Source: Lates calcarifer
Taxonomy: Eukaryota > Chordata > Actinopteri > Centropomidae
Direction: 5' to 3'
Length of the DNA: 64,000 bases
Assembly (NCBI RefSeq): GCF_001640805.2
Contig: NC_066836.1
Coordinates: 5,506,473-5,570,472, forward strand
Shown: piece by piece, positions 49,884-61,552 of the stretch
Layout: the number at the start of each line of letters is the position of its first letter
How positions within the stretch are numbered: position 1 is the stretch's first letter
Program-made: the position numbers and the translations under genes
The notes under the pieces: generated by a model
What the model saw: only the letters and a program-made list of their open reading frames with translations
Told to the model about the DNA's origin: nothing
Databases searched by the model: none

Positions 49884-50269
49884 ATCACCCATAACATTAT
49901 GACCACTTTTGGATGAAGTGAATAACATTGATCATCTCGTTATAACACAATGTTCTGCTGAGGAACCTTTGGTTCTGACATTGGGATCTGGTGAGTTTGG
50001 ACTCCAGGTCAACAGCTTTGGCTCTTTGTCATGTTCCTCGAGACATTTCTGAGCAGTTTTTGTGGTGTGGTGGGAACATTATCCTGCTGGGGGAGGCCCC
50101 TGACATTGGGGAGTGTTGTTGCCATTGGAGGGGTGTGTGCTTGGTTTGTGCCAATATTTAGGTGTGTGGAACGTGACAAAGTAATGTCCAAATGAACATT
50201 GTGTTAGAACGAGATGATCGATGTTATTCACTTCATCCACCAGTGGTCATAATGATATGGCTGATCAAT
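49884..50269 (-). mobile_element. Tc1/mariner internal-deletion derivative
   Basis: Inverted ends of about 72 bp: left 49884-49955, right 50194-50269, both holding ATTATGACCAC, GGATGAAGTGAATAACAT and GATCATCTCGTT. Between them, on the minus strand, is a transposase remnant with LPQQDN, the second aspartate block of Tc1-type DDE transposases (usually QQDNAPCH). The rest of the transposase, including the DLNPIE-type block, is missing. Total length is about 386 bp, so it is non-autonomous and broken. Confidence 0.75.
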
Positions 50270-52627
50270 GTGTGTAATAAAAACAGACTTAGCGAATAAA
50301 TCATGACATGAAGCATGTGACTTATTTGTCACTCGAGCTTCCACTGCAGAGATACAAACATTATTACCAATGAGGAGACTGTAACAGTCCTCACATAAAT
50401 ACATTAAACAAACATTTGAGGTTTGACTGGAGCTCGTACCTTAGTAAGCTCTTCTTCTTTGATGGTTTAATTGCGTTTAATTTGGCACCACCAACTGTTT
50501 ACCCTGAACCATCTTATATATATTTATGTAACAGCAGCAGATGGAAACACACTTAAATCCTGATTTTCTTTTGTCAACTTTCTGGAAATTCAATTACAAT
50601 TTGTGCTACATTTGACTAGAAACTTGACTACAGGTGTTTATACCCACACTGACCTGAACACAGGTCTAATCAGCCAAATATAAGTGTGATCACCTGTGTA
50701 GGTGGACCGTAGGTGTGCAGGGCAAAACACAAATAGCCAAAGAGACACAAGGATCAACCTACTTCTTCTCCACTTTTTATCCTTAAATATTCTGCTATTA
50801 TTTAGTGATAAAATGTAAAAACAAAGGCCTATATGTTTTCATTTTTAGGTTAAGACAATAAATCTATAGTATCTGACAAATAGAGGAAACCATGTTAAGA
50901 CCAGGGAATATATTGGAAAATTGGACAAACTGGAAACAAAATGAAAGCCAAATTTAAGCAGGAGAGAAAGTCTGCTGCTGGTGGAGACGAAACATCAGAG
51001 AAGACTCATAATAAAGGAAATCTAGTAGAAAAAAAATATGCATGGAAAGAGACTGCAAACAAGGGGAAAGGAAGCTTTATTCTTGCCATTTTCACCCCTG
51101 AGGAACACAACAAAAAGAAGTGATGCAACAGGAGCAGAAGCTGTGATCAGACATAAAGTGCCATGGTAGTCAAGTAGATACAGATGGCCCCGCAAAAAGT
51201 GACACGCCTTCAATTAGCAATTAATTAAAAAATAAATAAATAAAATAAACACCAAACAACCTGTAATAACTGTATATATCAGGTATAAACTGTACACTGT
51301 ATGTGCCTGCTGGCGCTTCTAATGCAGGAAGAATAAAAGCCCTGAAATCAAATCATTATCCACAACAACCAAAAAATAAATATTTTTTACACTAATGTGC
51401 ATCAGCTCCATGTCCTCAAAAGAGTACAGCGATAATGATGTTCAACAGGTGTGTAACTAATTACAACTAATCACACCTTCATGCAACCTTTACCTCGCAG
51501 CAGTTGCATAACAACTATCATAATGAGCTCAATGACAATAAACCTGCCCTTTAGAAATTAATACAATGCAACAACAAAAACCTAAACAGCACAATCTTCT
51601 AATTAGCTCCTGTTTTTCCAATTAGACTTGTACGCTTAAAAAATTTAACATGTGATATTCTTCTAAAAGGAAATGGTTCACTCTGTCGTAAGGGGGATGT
51701 TTTTCAAACCAACTTGTTTGAGTTGTTTTTGTATCAAGTGCTTTTATCCTGAAACCATGCAATCAGTTCCTTTTTTAAATACAAGCAAAAATCTCACTTT
51801 TTAATAGAAATAAGATTTTGAGACTCAAGGATCAGCACACAATTAAACTACTCATTAAACGGGCACTTTTGTTAGATTTACAGAACCAAACTGTGCAAAC
51901 ACGAGGAACAGCGCTGCTCTCCTTCGCAGGGATAAATCTGTCTTCCTACTCACAGCTTGCTTCCAGTCCTTTTAAAACACAGCCATTGAAGCTAAGAGCT
52001 TGACATTTCACACCACATTATTCATCAGCATGTTCATAAACAAGGAAATGAGGAAGACTTCTTAAGTGAGATTAGCTGCATGCCTCCTGACTAAGACCTC
52101 CACGCATCCACCACAGATTGTTTGATGACAAAATGTTGTGCTTTGAACTTTGAAAGTTTTCTCATTTGCAGGAGGAGTGTGTTTGTGTGCGTTTGTGTGT
52201 GTTTGAGGGATGGGGCTGTTGTCATATTAAAACCCAGTGGCTGTGTTTGCATATCACAACAAATCAACATGTTCCAGACAACCTGGGTCCTGTCTTAATT
52301 AAATGAAAATGAGAAGTGTGTGCTTCAGCTGCGATAGCATCACTTTGGGTTGACACTGTTGTTTGTCGCATGAACAGACTCTAATAACGATGAAAGTTGC
52401 ACAGAAGTGCATTGTCACTGTTCATCACGCTGTCACTCAGCCGGTGCAGAGAGATTGATTCGGGAGGTTTGGCAGCACAGTAAAAACAGCAGGACCTGAC
52501 CATTTGTAGACACATTTCTCCTGCAAACACAATGTTGTTGTATTAAAGGTCAGAACAGAGGGATGGAGGAGGAGAGTTGTTTGTTTAATTGCTAAGAGAA
52601 CAAAATTAAGGCTGTGCAGTTACCATT

Positions 52628-52666
52628 CAGCCGCAACATTAAAACTGGTTTTAATGTTGGCTGATC
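52628..52666. repeat. Short palindrome resembling joined transposon ends
   Basis: CAGCCGCAACATTAAAAC is followed after 2 bp by GTTTTAATGTTGGCTG and then ATCA. The arms are near-perfect inverted repeats, and CAGCCATAACATTA-like termini are typical of the Tc1-like family at 49884. Confidence 0.5.
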
Positions 52667-53149
52667 AGCGTGTAGTGCACTTTGTTTAACACCTGCTATT
52701 TTATGTGTCACATTTCTGTTCTCTATAAAACCCTCAAAAATTCCCTCAATAGAACAAAAACAGTCCATGTCATTCACACTACTTTCTCCTAAGAATGCCA
52801 TATTTTTGCATTTTTATAGATGTAATAAATACAGCTGTACAGCTGCAAGTAATGACGCAAATTGACAATAGTTTAAATATCAATTTACTGCTCATTATAA
52901 AGTAAATATTGAACATCTAGTACAATGTGTGATGTGAATAAGTGAGTGAAGTCTGCAGTCACACCAGCAACACGATGGCATGCTAGCTAACTGGAACCAT
53001 GTTTACAGGCATGTTAAAGACTTGTGTTTTTGAGGTATTTATGTATGTACACAGAAAAAACAGGAGATTTTTTATTCACTTTTTAACCTTTTCATTTTGC
53101 GTTCTGTTCGCCTGCAATATGTAAACAAAAAATGAAGGTTTTCCTCTTT

Positions 53150-53360
53150 CCTCCTGACTTTTACTGTTTATAACTGACATTTGTTGACATGCTAACAACA
53201 TGTTAGCTTGATAATATCAGCATGCCACAGTGAGTGTTTATATTAATATTAGTGCAGAATTAGTATGTTGACACATCGATCTTAAAAATGTAACATTTCA
53301 TGCTAATGTTAACCTGCAGGTTATGTATATTAACCAGTGATGTGTGCTAATACACACTAA
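53150..53360. repeat. Dispersed teleost repeat, family B fragment
   Basis: Repeated GCTAACA and GTTAGC motifs (TGACATGCTAACAACATG, ATCAGCATGCCACAGTGAG, ATGCTAATGTTAACC) match the ATGCTAACA-rich half of family B. Confidence 0.4.
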
Positions 53361-53814
53361 TATTTACCAGGTATTGTTTAGGATATCTTACGGGAAATTT
53401 TGACTAATGAGACTGAACTGCCATTTTGTTTTACATTCCAATCTGAATGTGGATGGTGATTGGTGGGTCTGGAACTAGGCTAACTTTGTGTCTGGTCTGC
53501 GTGTCAGTACTCGGGTAGATCTAAGCAGAGCAGCTAATTGCATCATGATCATAGCAGGAGAACATGTGTTTTCTTTCATGGCTGCAGCTGCTTGTAAACC
53601 AATGATGCTTCATGCTGCTTCCAGTGTTGGTGTCCTCTCTATTTGGGTCTGTTCAGGTTGACCACAGTTTGGATCGGGTCTCACTATCCCCATGTCCCAT
53701 TTGGATTGGGTCTCCTGTTGTCAAAATTAATTTGTGCACGTTGGATTTGAGTAGATTTTCCACAAGTCTGTTTTGGATCAGGTTAAAATTGTTTACTTTA
53801 TTGGAATTCTTTCC

Positions 53815-53905
53815 ATAGGGGACCATAACAGGTGTTGCACCAAATTTCATGGCTGCATCCCTAGTTTTATTTCACTTTGGACCTAAGGGTTAGAGAGACC
53901 AGCAT
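53815..53905. repeat. Dispersed teleost repeat, family B fragment
   Basis: TGCACCAAATTTCATGGCTG and TTTCACTTTGGACCTAAGGG match ACCAAATTTCATGGCAATCC and TCACTTTGGACCAAAGTG of family B. Confidence 0.5.
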
Positions 53906-54559
53906 TGCACCACAGCACTAGAATGGCTAAAAATACACAGAGGTGTGGACACAAAGCCTTGCCAGCCCAACACAGCAGAGTATATTTTCTTAATTATACT
54001 CAGGGGTCCTCCAGAACTGCTTTCAACAGTCTGGTTACATTCCCTCACTCCCCTAGAGCTTCCCAGGAAGATGTGCTTCTATTTCACCATCCCCAAGCAG
54101 GGGAAATGTCCAAAATACAAATGCTAAACAGCCCTTTTATTTCAGGGTTTTTTTGGCCTGATGTGTATCCCCTCGCACTCTTCTCTCTATGAGAAAACAA
54201 GAGAAGGAAAGTCTGAACACCTTTTCAAACAGCCAGATAAACCCTCCTCTCCAAATGTGTCACCCTCATCAACCGGAGGCGAGCAGGGTGTCAAGGCGCC
54301 TGCCTGGTTGTTCTTGTCAAGACTTTTTTTTATCAGGTCCAGGCTTTGTTTCTCTGCCTCGCAGAGTTAAATCCTCAGCCGCTGTGGATTCTAGTATATA
54401 TATGTGTGGGAACAGACAAGTAACCCTGGTGCAAACAGCAGGATGAGAGTTTGATCATTTAAGAAAAGATTTTTGACATTTCTTTAAAAAAAAAAGAAGA
54501 AAAACACCAAAGAAAAGTTACAACTGCTAAATCTAACTGAAATGAAAAAATATTTTTTA

Positions 54560-54725
54560 GCCATGCCCACAGTGAATGGTCACTTTGGTCTCTCAGTCCG
54601 CTGCTTTAGTCCAGACTGGAGTAGCTCAACAACTATTGGATGGATTGTCAAGAAAAATCTATGGTGCCTGGAGGATGAGTCCTACTGGTGTTATAAATCC
54701 CCCAAGTTTTCATTAAGTTTACAGC
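54560..54725. repeat. Dispersed teleost repeat, family B copy
   Basis: AGTCCAGACTGGAGTAGCTC, AACAACTATTGGATGGATTG and GAGGATGAGTCCTACTGG are close to the family consensus. The best preserved copy in the window. Confidence 0.65.
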
Positions 54726-55754
54726 TCTAATTCTTAACATTCAACAATGAATTGTTAAAAGTACAGAGTTATCCAGTATTTTCATAATAAACTGCTAATA
54801 GTTTTATTGCCAACCCTTAAAGAAAATCTCCTTTTCTCCGCCTCTGTCGAAAGTAATTTTCTCCCCAACAAGCTTCATTTCTTCTGCCGTCTGACAAAGC
54901 AAAGAAGTCTGACAGTCTGAAAGTTTGGTTCTTTGTTGTGCAAAATTCAACAAGGCTTCTCACAATAAAATGCAATATGTAGGTCAGACTTCCACCAACG
55001 TATCTAAATTAATGTGGCAGTGATTTACTGGTGTTCAAATACTGCCGGTGGCACTACTACATCTTAATTAAATTTGAATGAGGAAGTTAATTTAATGTAA
55101 TTAATTGCTGTGCATTAAGTAGAATTGATTAAATTCTCCCTTGACTATTATTTATCTTTTTAAATAAATCTTTGTTGAACAGCTTGTATTTGGCAAATTG
55201 CGATGTTATAATTGTGACTAGAGAATGGCCATGTTAGGTTAGTAAAGGTTACAGGGGTTACCTATATTCATTCATTGTAATTTCACCATTTTATTTAATA
55301 TTGCCAAAGGGGCCCAACTCAAAATGCACCTGAGAACGGATGCATGAACACATCTTGTGGTCACCAGTCACAAACCCAGTCAGGATGAGGTTCAGCCGAG
55401 CAGCAGTGGGAGCATAAAGAGCTGCTCGGCTGGGCCTGATTCAGCTGAAGGATTCACATCGCTCCCTGCTGAATTTTGCATCGTAAACCTGTTACATCAG
55501 CTTTTATTTGAATATTTTCACACTGTACCCAGACAGGAAAAAAAGAACTGTTGTGATGCATTTTCTTCCACTGAAACTAATTTCTAAATTGATTTGATGA
55601 ATATTGATAGTTCCAGAAGTACCTTGGAGCACAGCAGCTAAACCCCCTGCAGGGCAGCTCTTGGCAGTGATTATGGCTGTGGCTACAGGCCAACAAACCA
55701 GAGATCAGCATCATAAAATTTTTTTGTCACTGCTGTGCTGCAGCCACACTATGA

Positions 55755-55830
55755 GCTCTGTGAGACTTATTCACACCTGTGCTTTGAGCTAAATGCTAAA
55801 GCTAATCCCAAAAACATGTTAGCATGTCAA
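55755..55830. repeat. Dispersed teleost repeat, family B terminal fragment
   Basis: GTGCTTTGAGCTAAATGCTA and AACATGTTAGCATGTC match the terminal TTTGAGCTAAATGCTAACG block. Confidence 0.5.
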
Positions 55831-56680
55831 AAATGTAAGGTAGTCAATTTAAAATTCCTACTCAAGTTACTTTTATAAACGGCAGTCTGAATGAAAGAAG
55901 CCCGATGTGATGAAAGTATTTCAGAACGCTCTCATCACAACATATTTCAGTTAACTTTCAATAGGATATATTTATTTTGTTGTCAAAAAAACCCAGAACC
56001 TCAGAATAAAAGTTTTAGTTATTTTACTTTCATTTTGATTAAAGTTCTTTTCACGTTAAACTGAGGGTGTTCACAGCTCTTTAGAAAGTGTGCATGTTTC
56101 ATGACTCTTGAGCCCATTAAATCTGTTCAGAACCAACAAGGAATTCTTTAAAAATGCATGATAGTCAGACTGAAGTGTTTTTATCATCTGACAGGAACCC
56201 TATGAGACAGACCATTGAGATTTAAAGAGATTTTCAATGTAAATACCACTGCATATTACTTCAATAACAGCATATCCAAGAAAACTTTGATTAATGCTCA
56301 TTTCTATGCTAAAAAACAAACCAAACCTGCAGTCTGAGCACTCTGCAGTTAAAGCTATGTCATTTCAACTATCTGCACCACATTCAGACCAAGGCTACTT
56401 TCTGATTAAGGGTTTGATTATTTGACAGGGTTCATTTGTAACAGTCGATATGTAGGATGGATCCGTATTTTAATGAAGCTGTGAGGGAACTTGAATGATC
56501 GGGCAGTCAGGGAGAATCGACCTCTGGATTTAGATAAATCTTTATTCTGCCATAATACACCAACGCAGTATTTTCTGATTATCTATCCCAGTTAATCGCA
56601 TTTTTAAAAAAAATCAAACATGCCACATTTCAGTTTCATCCTTGTGCTCTCCCACACATGAAATCCATCTAACAGTCTTT

Positions 56681-56714
56681 TCCCTCTCCTCCTCCTCCTC
56701 CTCCTCTCCTCTGC
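56681..56714 (+). repeat. (CTC)n tract forming the exon 4 polypyrimidine tract
   Basis: Thirty-four nearly pure pyrimidines (CTCCTC units) end in CTGCAG at the exon 4 acceptor. The microsatellite is thus part of the splice signal. Confidence 0.85.
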
Positions 56715-56716
56715 AG

Positions 56717-56824
56717 GAGGATATCAAACTCCTGGCTGAGCACCGGCTGGTTCACCATGACCATCGCCCTGGAGCTGTGTGATAGGATCAATGTGTACGG
56801 CATGGTTGCCCCTGACTTCTGCAG
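56717..56824 (+). CDS. st6galnac5: st6galnac5 exon 4: sialylmotif S
   Basis: Acceptor CTCTGCAG ends at 56716; donor GTGAGA begins at 56825. The first G completes the Arg codon split at 47010, so the protein reads ETGKDR then RISNSWLSTGWFTMTIALEL, then CDRINVYGM and PDFC, leaving two bases of the next codon. STGWFTMTIALELCDRINVYG is sialylmotif S, which contributes to donor and acceptor binding and supplies the conserved disulphide cysteine. It is almost identical to mammalian ST6GALNAC5. With exons 1-3 this makes 248 codons plus 2 nt. The human protein is 336 residues, so about 85-90 codons in a further exon, right of the window, are missing here. Confidence 0.95.
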
Positions 56825-59800
56825 GTGAGACAGTGGAGCTGAATGTAAAAAAAAACATCATCACCAGCTCATCAACAAGTGCCGTCACCAAGACTTTTTA
56901 AATGCACAGTGGTACGCGCAGTTGCTTCAAGTTTATACAAATTCATATGGGCACAGCACAGCCGCCTGATAAGAAAGATTAAAACTGTAAATATATTCAG
57001 ACGGCTGATAAATAAAATGTCAGTGTGGCTGGAGATGTTTCCTGAATTCTGAAGTTGCCTGATTATTAGGTGAAAAATAAGTCAGAAAACAGTAAATAAC
57101 TCAGTAAAACATCTAGAATACAGCACTTATTTTCATCTCTATGTTTATGTGAGGCATGAGAGGGAGAATAGGCAGAGGTTAACAAGGCAAAATTATGGCT
57201 TCATCGTGCAGATATCGCCTGACAGCGCCACATATAAACTTTATAGAAGAAAACAGCTTTGTGTATCAGCAGACAAATTTCCCTCCATAGTGTCTTTTTA
57301 CAAGAGCCCGGAGGATGGAGTCAGGTCGTCAGGGAAATTCATCTGCACTACTTAAGCTAGTGGCAATCAAACAGTGTGCCTTTGTCTCCTCTTGCTTTGT
57401 CTGCTGTTGTGGTTTGGTTTTATTTGATTTTGCTGCTGTGTACAATATCCCCACAGCATGTTTTTCACTTTTCATTCAGTGCCCATGCCACAGATGTGGT
57501 ATCAATGAAAAAAAAAAAAAAAACACCCAACAACTGACAGACAGACACACAATGGATTATCAGCTGCTGAGGGCTGCAAAAGGACACACAAGTTGTATTC
57601 CACTGATATCCAGGCAAAGGAAAGCTGCATTTCTTTGCTGTATTTGAAATAAGATGATTTTTACCCTTTTTGTCCTTTTGTTATGATATAGTCTGGATTA
57701 TTCAGTATGGAAATGTAGACTTCAGTGCAGAGGATCCAGCCTATGAAGTGGAACAAACTTATATGAGGGATAATGCCACATGTGTAGTCCAGAGGCAGGC
57801 CAGTTTTTACTTGAGTGATTCCTGTTTCAAAATGGTTTCTGAAAATGTTTTTGGTCAGGTTAACACGTCCACTCTGATGCTGATTCTGATTAGAGGTTAA
57901 GAGGCCAACTGACTCTGTGATCGCTCGTTCTTTCAGGTCAGTGCACTCGGTGCACACAATATCTTTCTACTCCTGTTCTTAGACGAATAAAACAATTACT
58001 TTTTTTGTTTTGGTGCAACAGCTAAGACTATAAAGTGTTACCCACTAACAGATTAAAACTTATCAAAGTAAAGTAAAAGTGTTTTTCAGAGCATGATCTA
58101 TTGATTTAGTATTTCAGATTTCATTTATGTGTAAAATTGGTGGAGTGACCCGTTAACCTCAGTAAATTGAAAAGGGTGTTATTAGCATAAGACGTTAATA
58201 TGTTTTTCAACCCATGAAGGAAGATTTGAGTTTTCAGTGGGTAGTGATGACGACTGTAATTCAGTTTCTCTACATGTTTTCGTTATTAGATAAGACTTTC
58301 TTGGTGATGCTGCAGTAAAATTTTCAATACTTACCAAATTAATTGCAAATAAATGCATGAAGTATTTTGTGATGAGATCATTAAATACAAGGACACCAAC
58401 TGTAGCACTAAAGTAGAAGCACAACTGCATAATACCAGCATGCAGAAGAAAAGGCTCCAGGTCAGACTGAGGTCTTGGCTGCCACAGTGACAGAGTAATT
58501 CAGATTTTTATGTATTATATATAAAATCTAAATGTTTGTTAAGATATGTCCAGGTTCTACTGATCTCTGAGCTAGAAAATGTAGAGAATTTTTTCCCCTC
58601 TGTATTTATGAGACTTCTGAGATTCAGCTTCTTGTACTGCAAAACACTCTGAATAAGGCAGAGAGGCACCATGACCATGATGCTGGTCCCATGTAGCAGA
58701 AATGCAAAGAACCATGGGATATGTAGCCGGTGCTGCCTCCGTCTCGCTCCAAGCAACCAGCTTTCCCCGCCTCATTAGCAGAGTTTAATGGTTTGAATTA
58801 CAGCTCACGTCGCATCCATCTCAGCCAACACTTTAATCGGGGGATTTTATTGGACAAGGAACAAATCTTATTAGATTTCTCAGAAAAAAAGAACAAACTG
58901 TGAGATGTTCAGTCTTCGTTTCATCTTCGTACCTGGCTCTGATTGATTCAAATAATTGTATTTTATTTTGGGTTTCGGCACAAATCCAATCTTGATGATA
59001 ATGGAGAGGGAATGCCAGTTCATTTCTCTCAGCAGTTGTTGGCTTCGGTTGATACTTGTCGTTTTTGTCCTCACAACGAGTGAAGTCTGTAGATTTTACT
59101 GGATGTGATCCAACTGAGAGTTCAAAAACCCGTCTCTATTATGTCAAATATGCTTTCTTGACATGAAGGGTTAGTGTCTATTTTTGAAGCAAAAACATTA
59201 ATAAATAATCAATAAATATAAATGATGTATCAACTGTTACATTTATCAGAGATACTCGGCTAAGTTCAGTCTTGACACCCCCCTCCTCCTCCTCTGCCTC
59301 TCTTCTTTTTCTTTTATCTACTCTCTTTTCTTAGCTTCAGAGGAACAGTTTTCCATGCAGTTCAGCTGCTTCTCTGTCTTGTTGTCGCTTACATTTTTTT
59401 TAGTTCACTGTTAAAGATTTTCCTATCAAGAACACAGTACACAACAGGCAGCAGGGTTTCCACTGTGTTACTGTAAAATTAACAGTATCTTGCTGAGTTT
59501 CATACTGTTTGTGTAAAAACAGCAAAAAGTTATTTTTCCTACTTTTACAGTAAAATACTGATGAAAGGATTTGCAGTTTATTACTGTTTATTTGTACTTT
59601 TTCACAAGAGATACTGTTTTACTGTGAACTGCAGTACATGTATACAACATGATACTGTATAAGCTATTGATTAACTGCTAGCAAAAGGACTACAGAGAAA
59701 TTTTGTTCTAAACCTTGGGATTTGATCAATTACTCCTTGGCTGTTTTGCTATAAAACACCATGTTTTAATACACAAAATAAACATGGTCTTTGAAATTGC

Positions 59801-59848
59801 AACTTCAGATTTCAAGACAAATAAAAGTCTGTTCAAACCATGTCTATC

Positions 59849-59854
59849 TTTATT
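59849..59854 (-). terminator. Possible polyadenylation signal of the antisense mini-gene
   Basis: TTTATT on the plus strand is AATAAA on the minus strand, about 175 bp past the minus-strand stop at 60030. A hexamer in AT-rich sequence is weak evidence alone. Confidence 0.3.
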
Positions 59855-60029
59855 AAGCTCGGCAAGAAGAAACAGACAAACTTGAAGAATATTTAGGAAA
59901 TTTAATCAGAAAGAGTGACAGAGTGAATGACTTAGCCTTAGAGCATGGCTAAGAGACTAACAGAGTGTGTGTGTTAATGGCTGGGCTCACTGGCTTATAT
60001 AAAGTCCCACTCACAGTCCATTCATTTCT

Positions 60030-60132
60030 TTAGTGGACTGGAGCCATGTCGTTGACTGATGTCATCTTCCTCTGGGCGACTCTGCCCTGTCCGGCCTTGG
60101 AGCCTCTCTCAGGATTTACTTTGATGAACCAC
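60030..60132 (-). CDS. Antisense mini-gene, last exon
   Basis: On the minus strand a TTTTTCAG acceptor precedes 60132. The exon gives one base to a split Arg codon and then 33 codons (WFIKVNPERGSK, GRVAQRKMTSVN) and TAA at 60032-60030. The INPERG-type block followed by a basic segment and SVN matches the C-terminus of a multi-copy teleost protein family, some of whose members are annotated as sterile alpha motif domain-containing protein 3-like. Full family members usually continue with NPxVxxLxxxLxDFEW; here the frame ends early. The family name is from memory and tentative. It lies antisense within intron 4 of st6galnac5. Confidence 0.5.
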
Positions 60133-60482
60133 CTGAAAAACAAGAGTTTGTGTTTAGAGTTAGTGTTGAAGGAAAGCTTACTTACTGAGATAATAATATA
60201 AGTCTTTTTATATAGCACACATTTTCTCAACAGCACTATCCTTTACTACTTTGGCTCTAAGTGATGTTGCGTTTTATAATCTACACAATGTCACCTGTAA
60301 ATCAATACTGTATATAAATTCAAAGATGATTTCCTTAAGAACATGGAGCAGAGAAAGTGAAATAAAAGCTTCCTTAACATGTAACACAGTTAACACAATA
60401 TTTTAGGCAGTTTGTATGTGGTCCTCAAATCGCTCAAAGCTGCTGTAAGCACAATTACCGCTGAGGGATGTAAGCATCCAAC

Positions 60483-60742
60483 CTTTGAATGAATTCCAGT
60501 GTGCATGTGGCATCATCTTGGTACTGAAGACTGCAGGTGTAATAAGTAGAAAAGACAGCGGCAAGCCCGGACAGGAAAGCTGACTGGATGGCCTCCCAGA
60601 TGATGTGCCCCTCAGTGCTGATCTTCCAGAAGTGAAAACAGCTTCCTGTTGTTTCACCTGAAACTCGATTTTCAGCACTGACGTTACCTCTTTCACACGG
60701 CAAAAGATGCAGTGCCACGGAAACTGAAATCTTTTTACCCAT
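60483..60742 (-). CDS. Antisense mini-gene, upstream exon
   Basis: Minus-strand frame from ATG at 60742 to a GTTGGA donor just past 60483. Its recognisable part runs from FHFWKISTEGHIIWEAIQSA through LAAVFSTYYTCSLQYQDDA to CTLEFIQ, and joining to 60132 restores LEFIQR-WFIKVNPERG in frame with no stop. This matches the (S)YYxFNLQYxxxAxxTLEFIQRxFxxINPERGxK core of the family. The first 30 or so residues from the ATG look unrelated, and a GATTTCAG lies just after the ATG, so the true 5' border may be an acceptor, not this start. No SAM domain or other upstream exon was found on the minus strand: probably a truncated copy, or a small derived gene. Confidence 0.5.
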
Positions 60743-61468
60743 TCTCAGATGGGGCTCATGTTTTTATATGATGTTGATAATGGGCTGGTCTGAATGGATG
60801 AGCATTTGTTATGTACATTATAAGGTAAAAAAAACAAAACAAAACAGAAAACGTAACCTACATTTGCATTTACCCAGCGAGAGGACTCTCCAGACATCTG
60901 CAGTGGTGTGTTTGTTCTTTATGAGTCCACCATGGCTCATCCACACTCCTCCATAGCTAGGATGACTGTGAATGAGTCAGTGAATCACATTTCGCACCAT
61001 AAAGTCAACGCAGGTTTACTACAGGGCATAGATACAGTCTAGGCTCCATCAGGTGCTCCTTGTGGTGTCTGTAAACATGTGATTTCAAAACTGCAATTTT
61101 TTAGAAATTCCTACGGCATACTCAGGGATGCAACACTTAAGGACTAAGTCAAAAGAATTGCTGTAAATTCTTCCCTATAGAAACAGATTGATTTGATCTG
61201 ACATGGGATGTTAAGATGAAAATGGGTGTTAAAACTTAATTCAAGTCTAATGCGCTTTGCATTCACTTAAAGAAAACAACTTAAGCTAAAGAATTATAAA
61301 CATGAAGACTGGTTAATAAGTCAGAAGGAGATCTCAGAGTTCTGGTGGCATTATCTTGATGAAAAATGCTAATTACATCGCACAAAACCACATTTTCCAA
61401 AACGCAGGGTGCGACAACTTTTCTTGTTTGTGATTGGACGTAACCGACGTCAATACTTTGTTTGGGTC

Positions 61469-61503
61469 TGACGTCAGCGAAATCCAACGGGGAACAGGAA
61501 GTA
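61469..61503 (+). promoter_or_regulatory. CRE and ETS motifs upstream of the THAP remnant
   Basis: A perfect CRE palindrome TGACGTCA (61469-61476) and an ETS-type ACAGGAAGTA (61494-61503) lie 50-84 bp before the ATG of the THAP remnant, in a locally CpG-richer segment. ETS and CRE motifs together are typical of TATA-less vertebrate promoters. Activity is inferred. Confidence 0.4.
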
Positions 61504-61552
61504 GTTCTCCATTTTTCTCCACATGGAAGACGCCAACGCAGATTCTCAAAAA

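Larger units (their letters stand above)
47011..56716 (+). other. st6galnac5 intron 3 (9.7 kb)
   Basis: From GTGAGG to CTCTGCAG. No other exon is supported. It contains ATTAATCGATTAATC and family B repeats, a Tc1-like deletion derivative, a short palindrome, a possible SINE remnant and a CA repeat. The stretches 48400-49190, 50270-52620 and 55830-56680 showed nothing else assignable. Confidence 0.85.
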
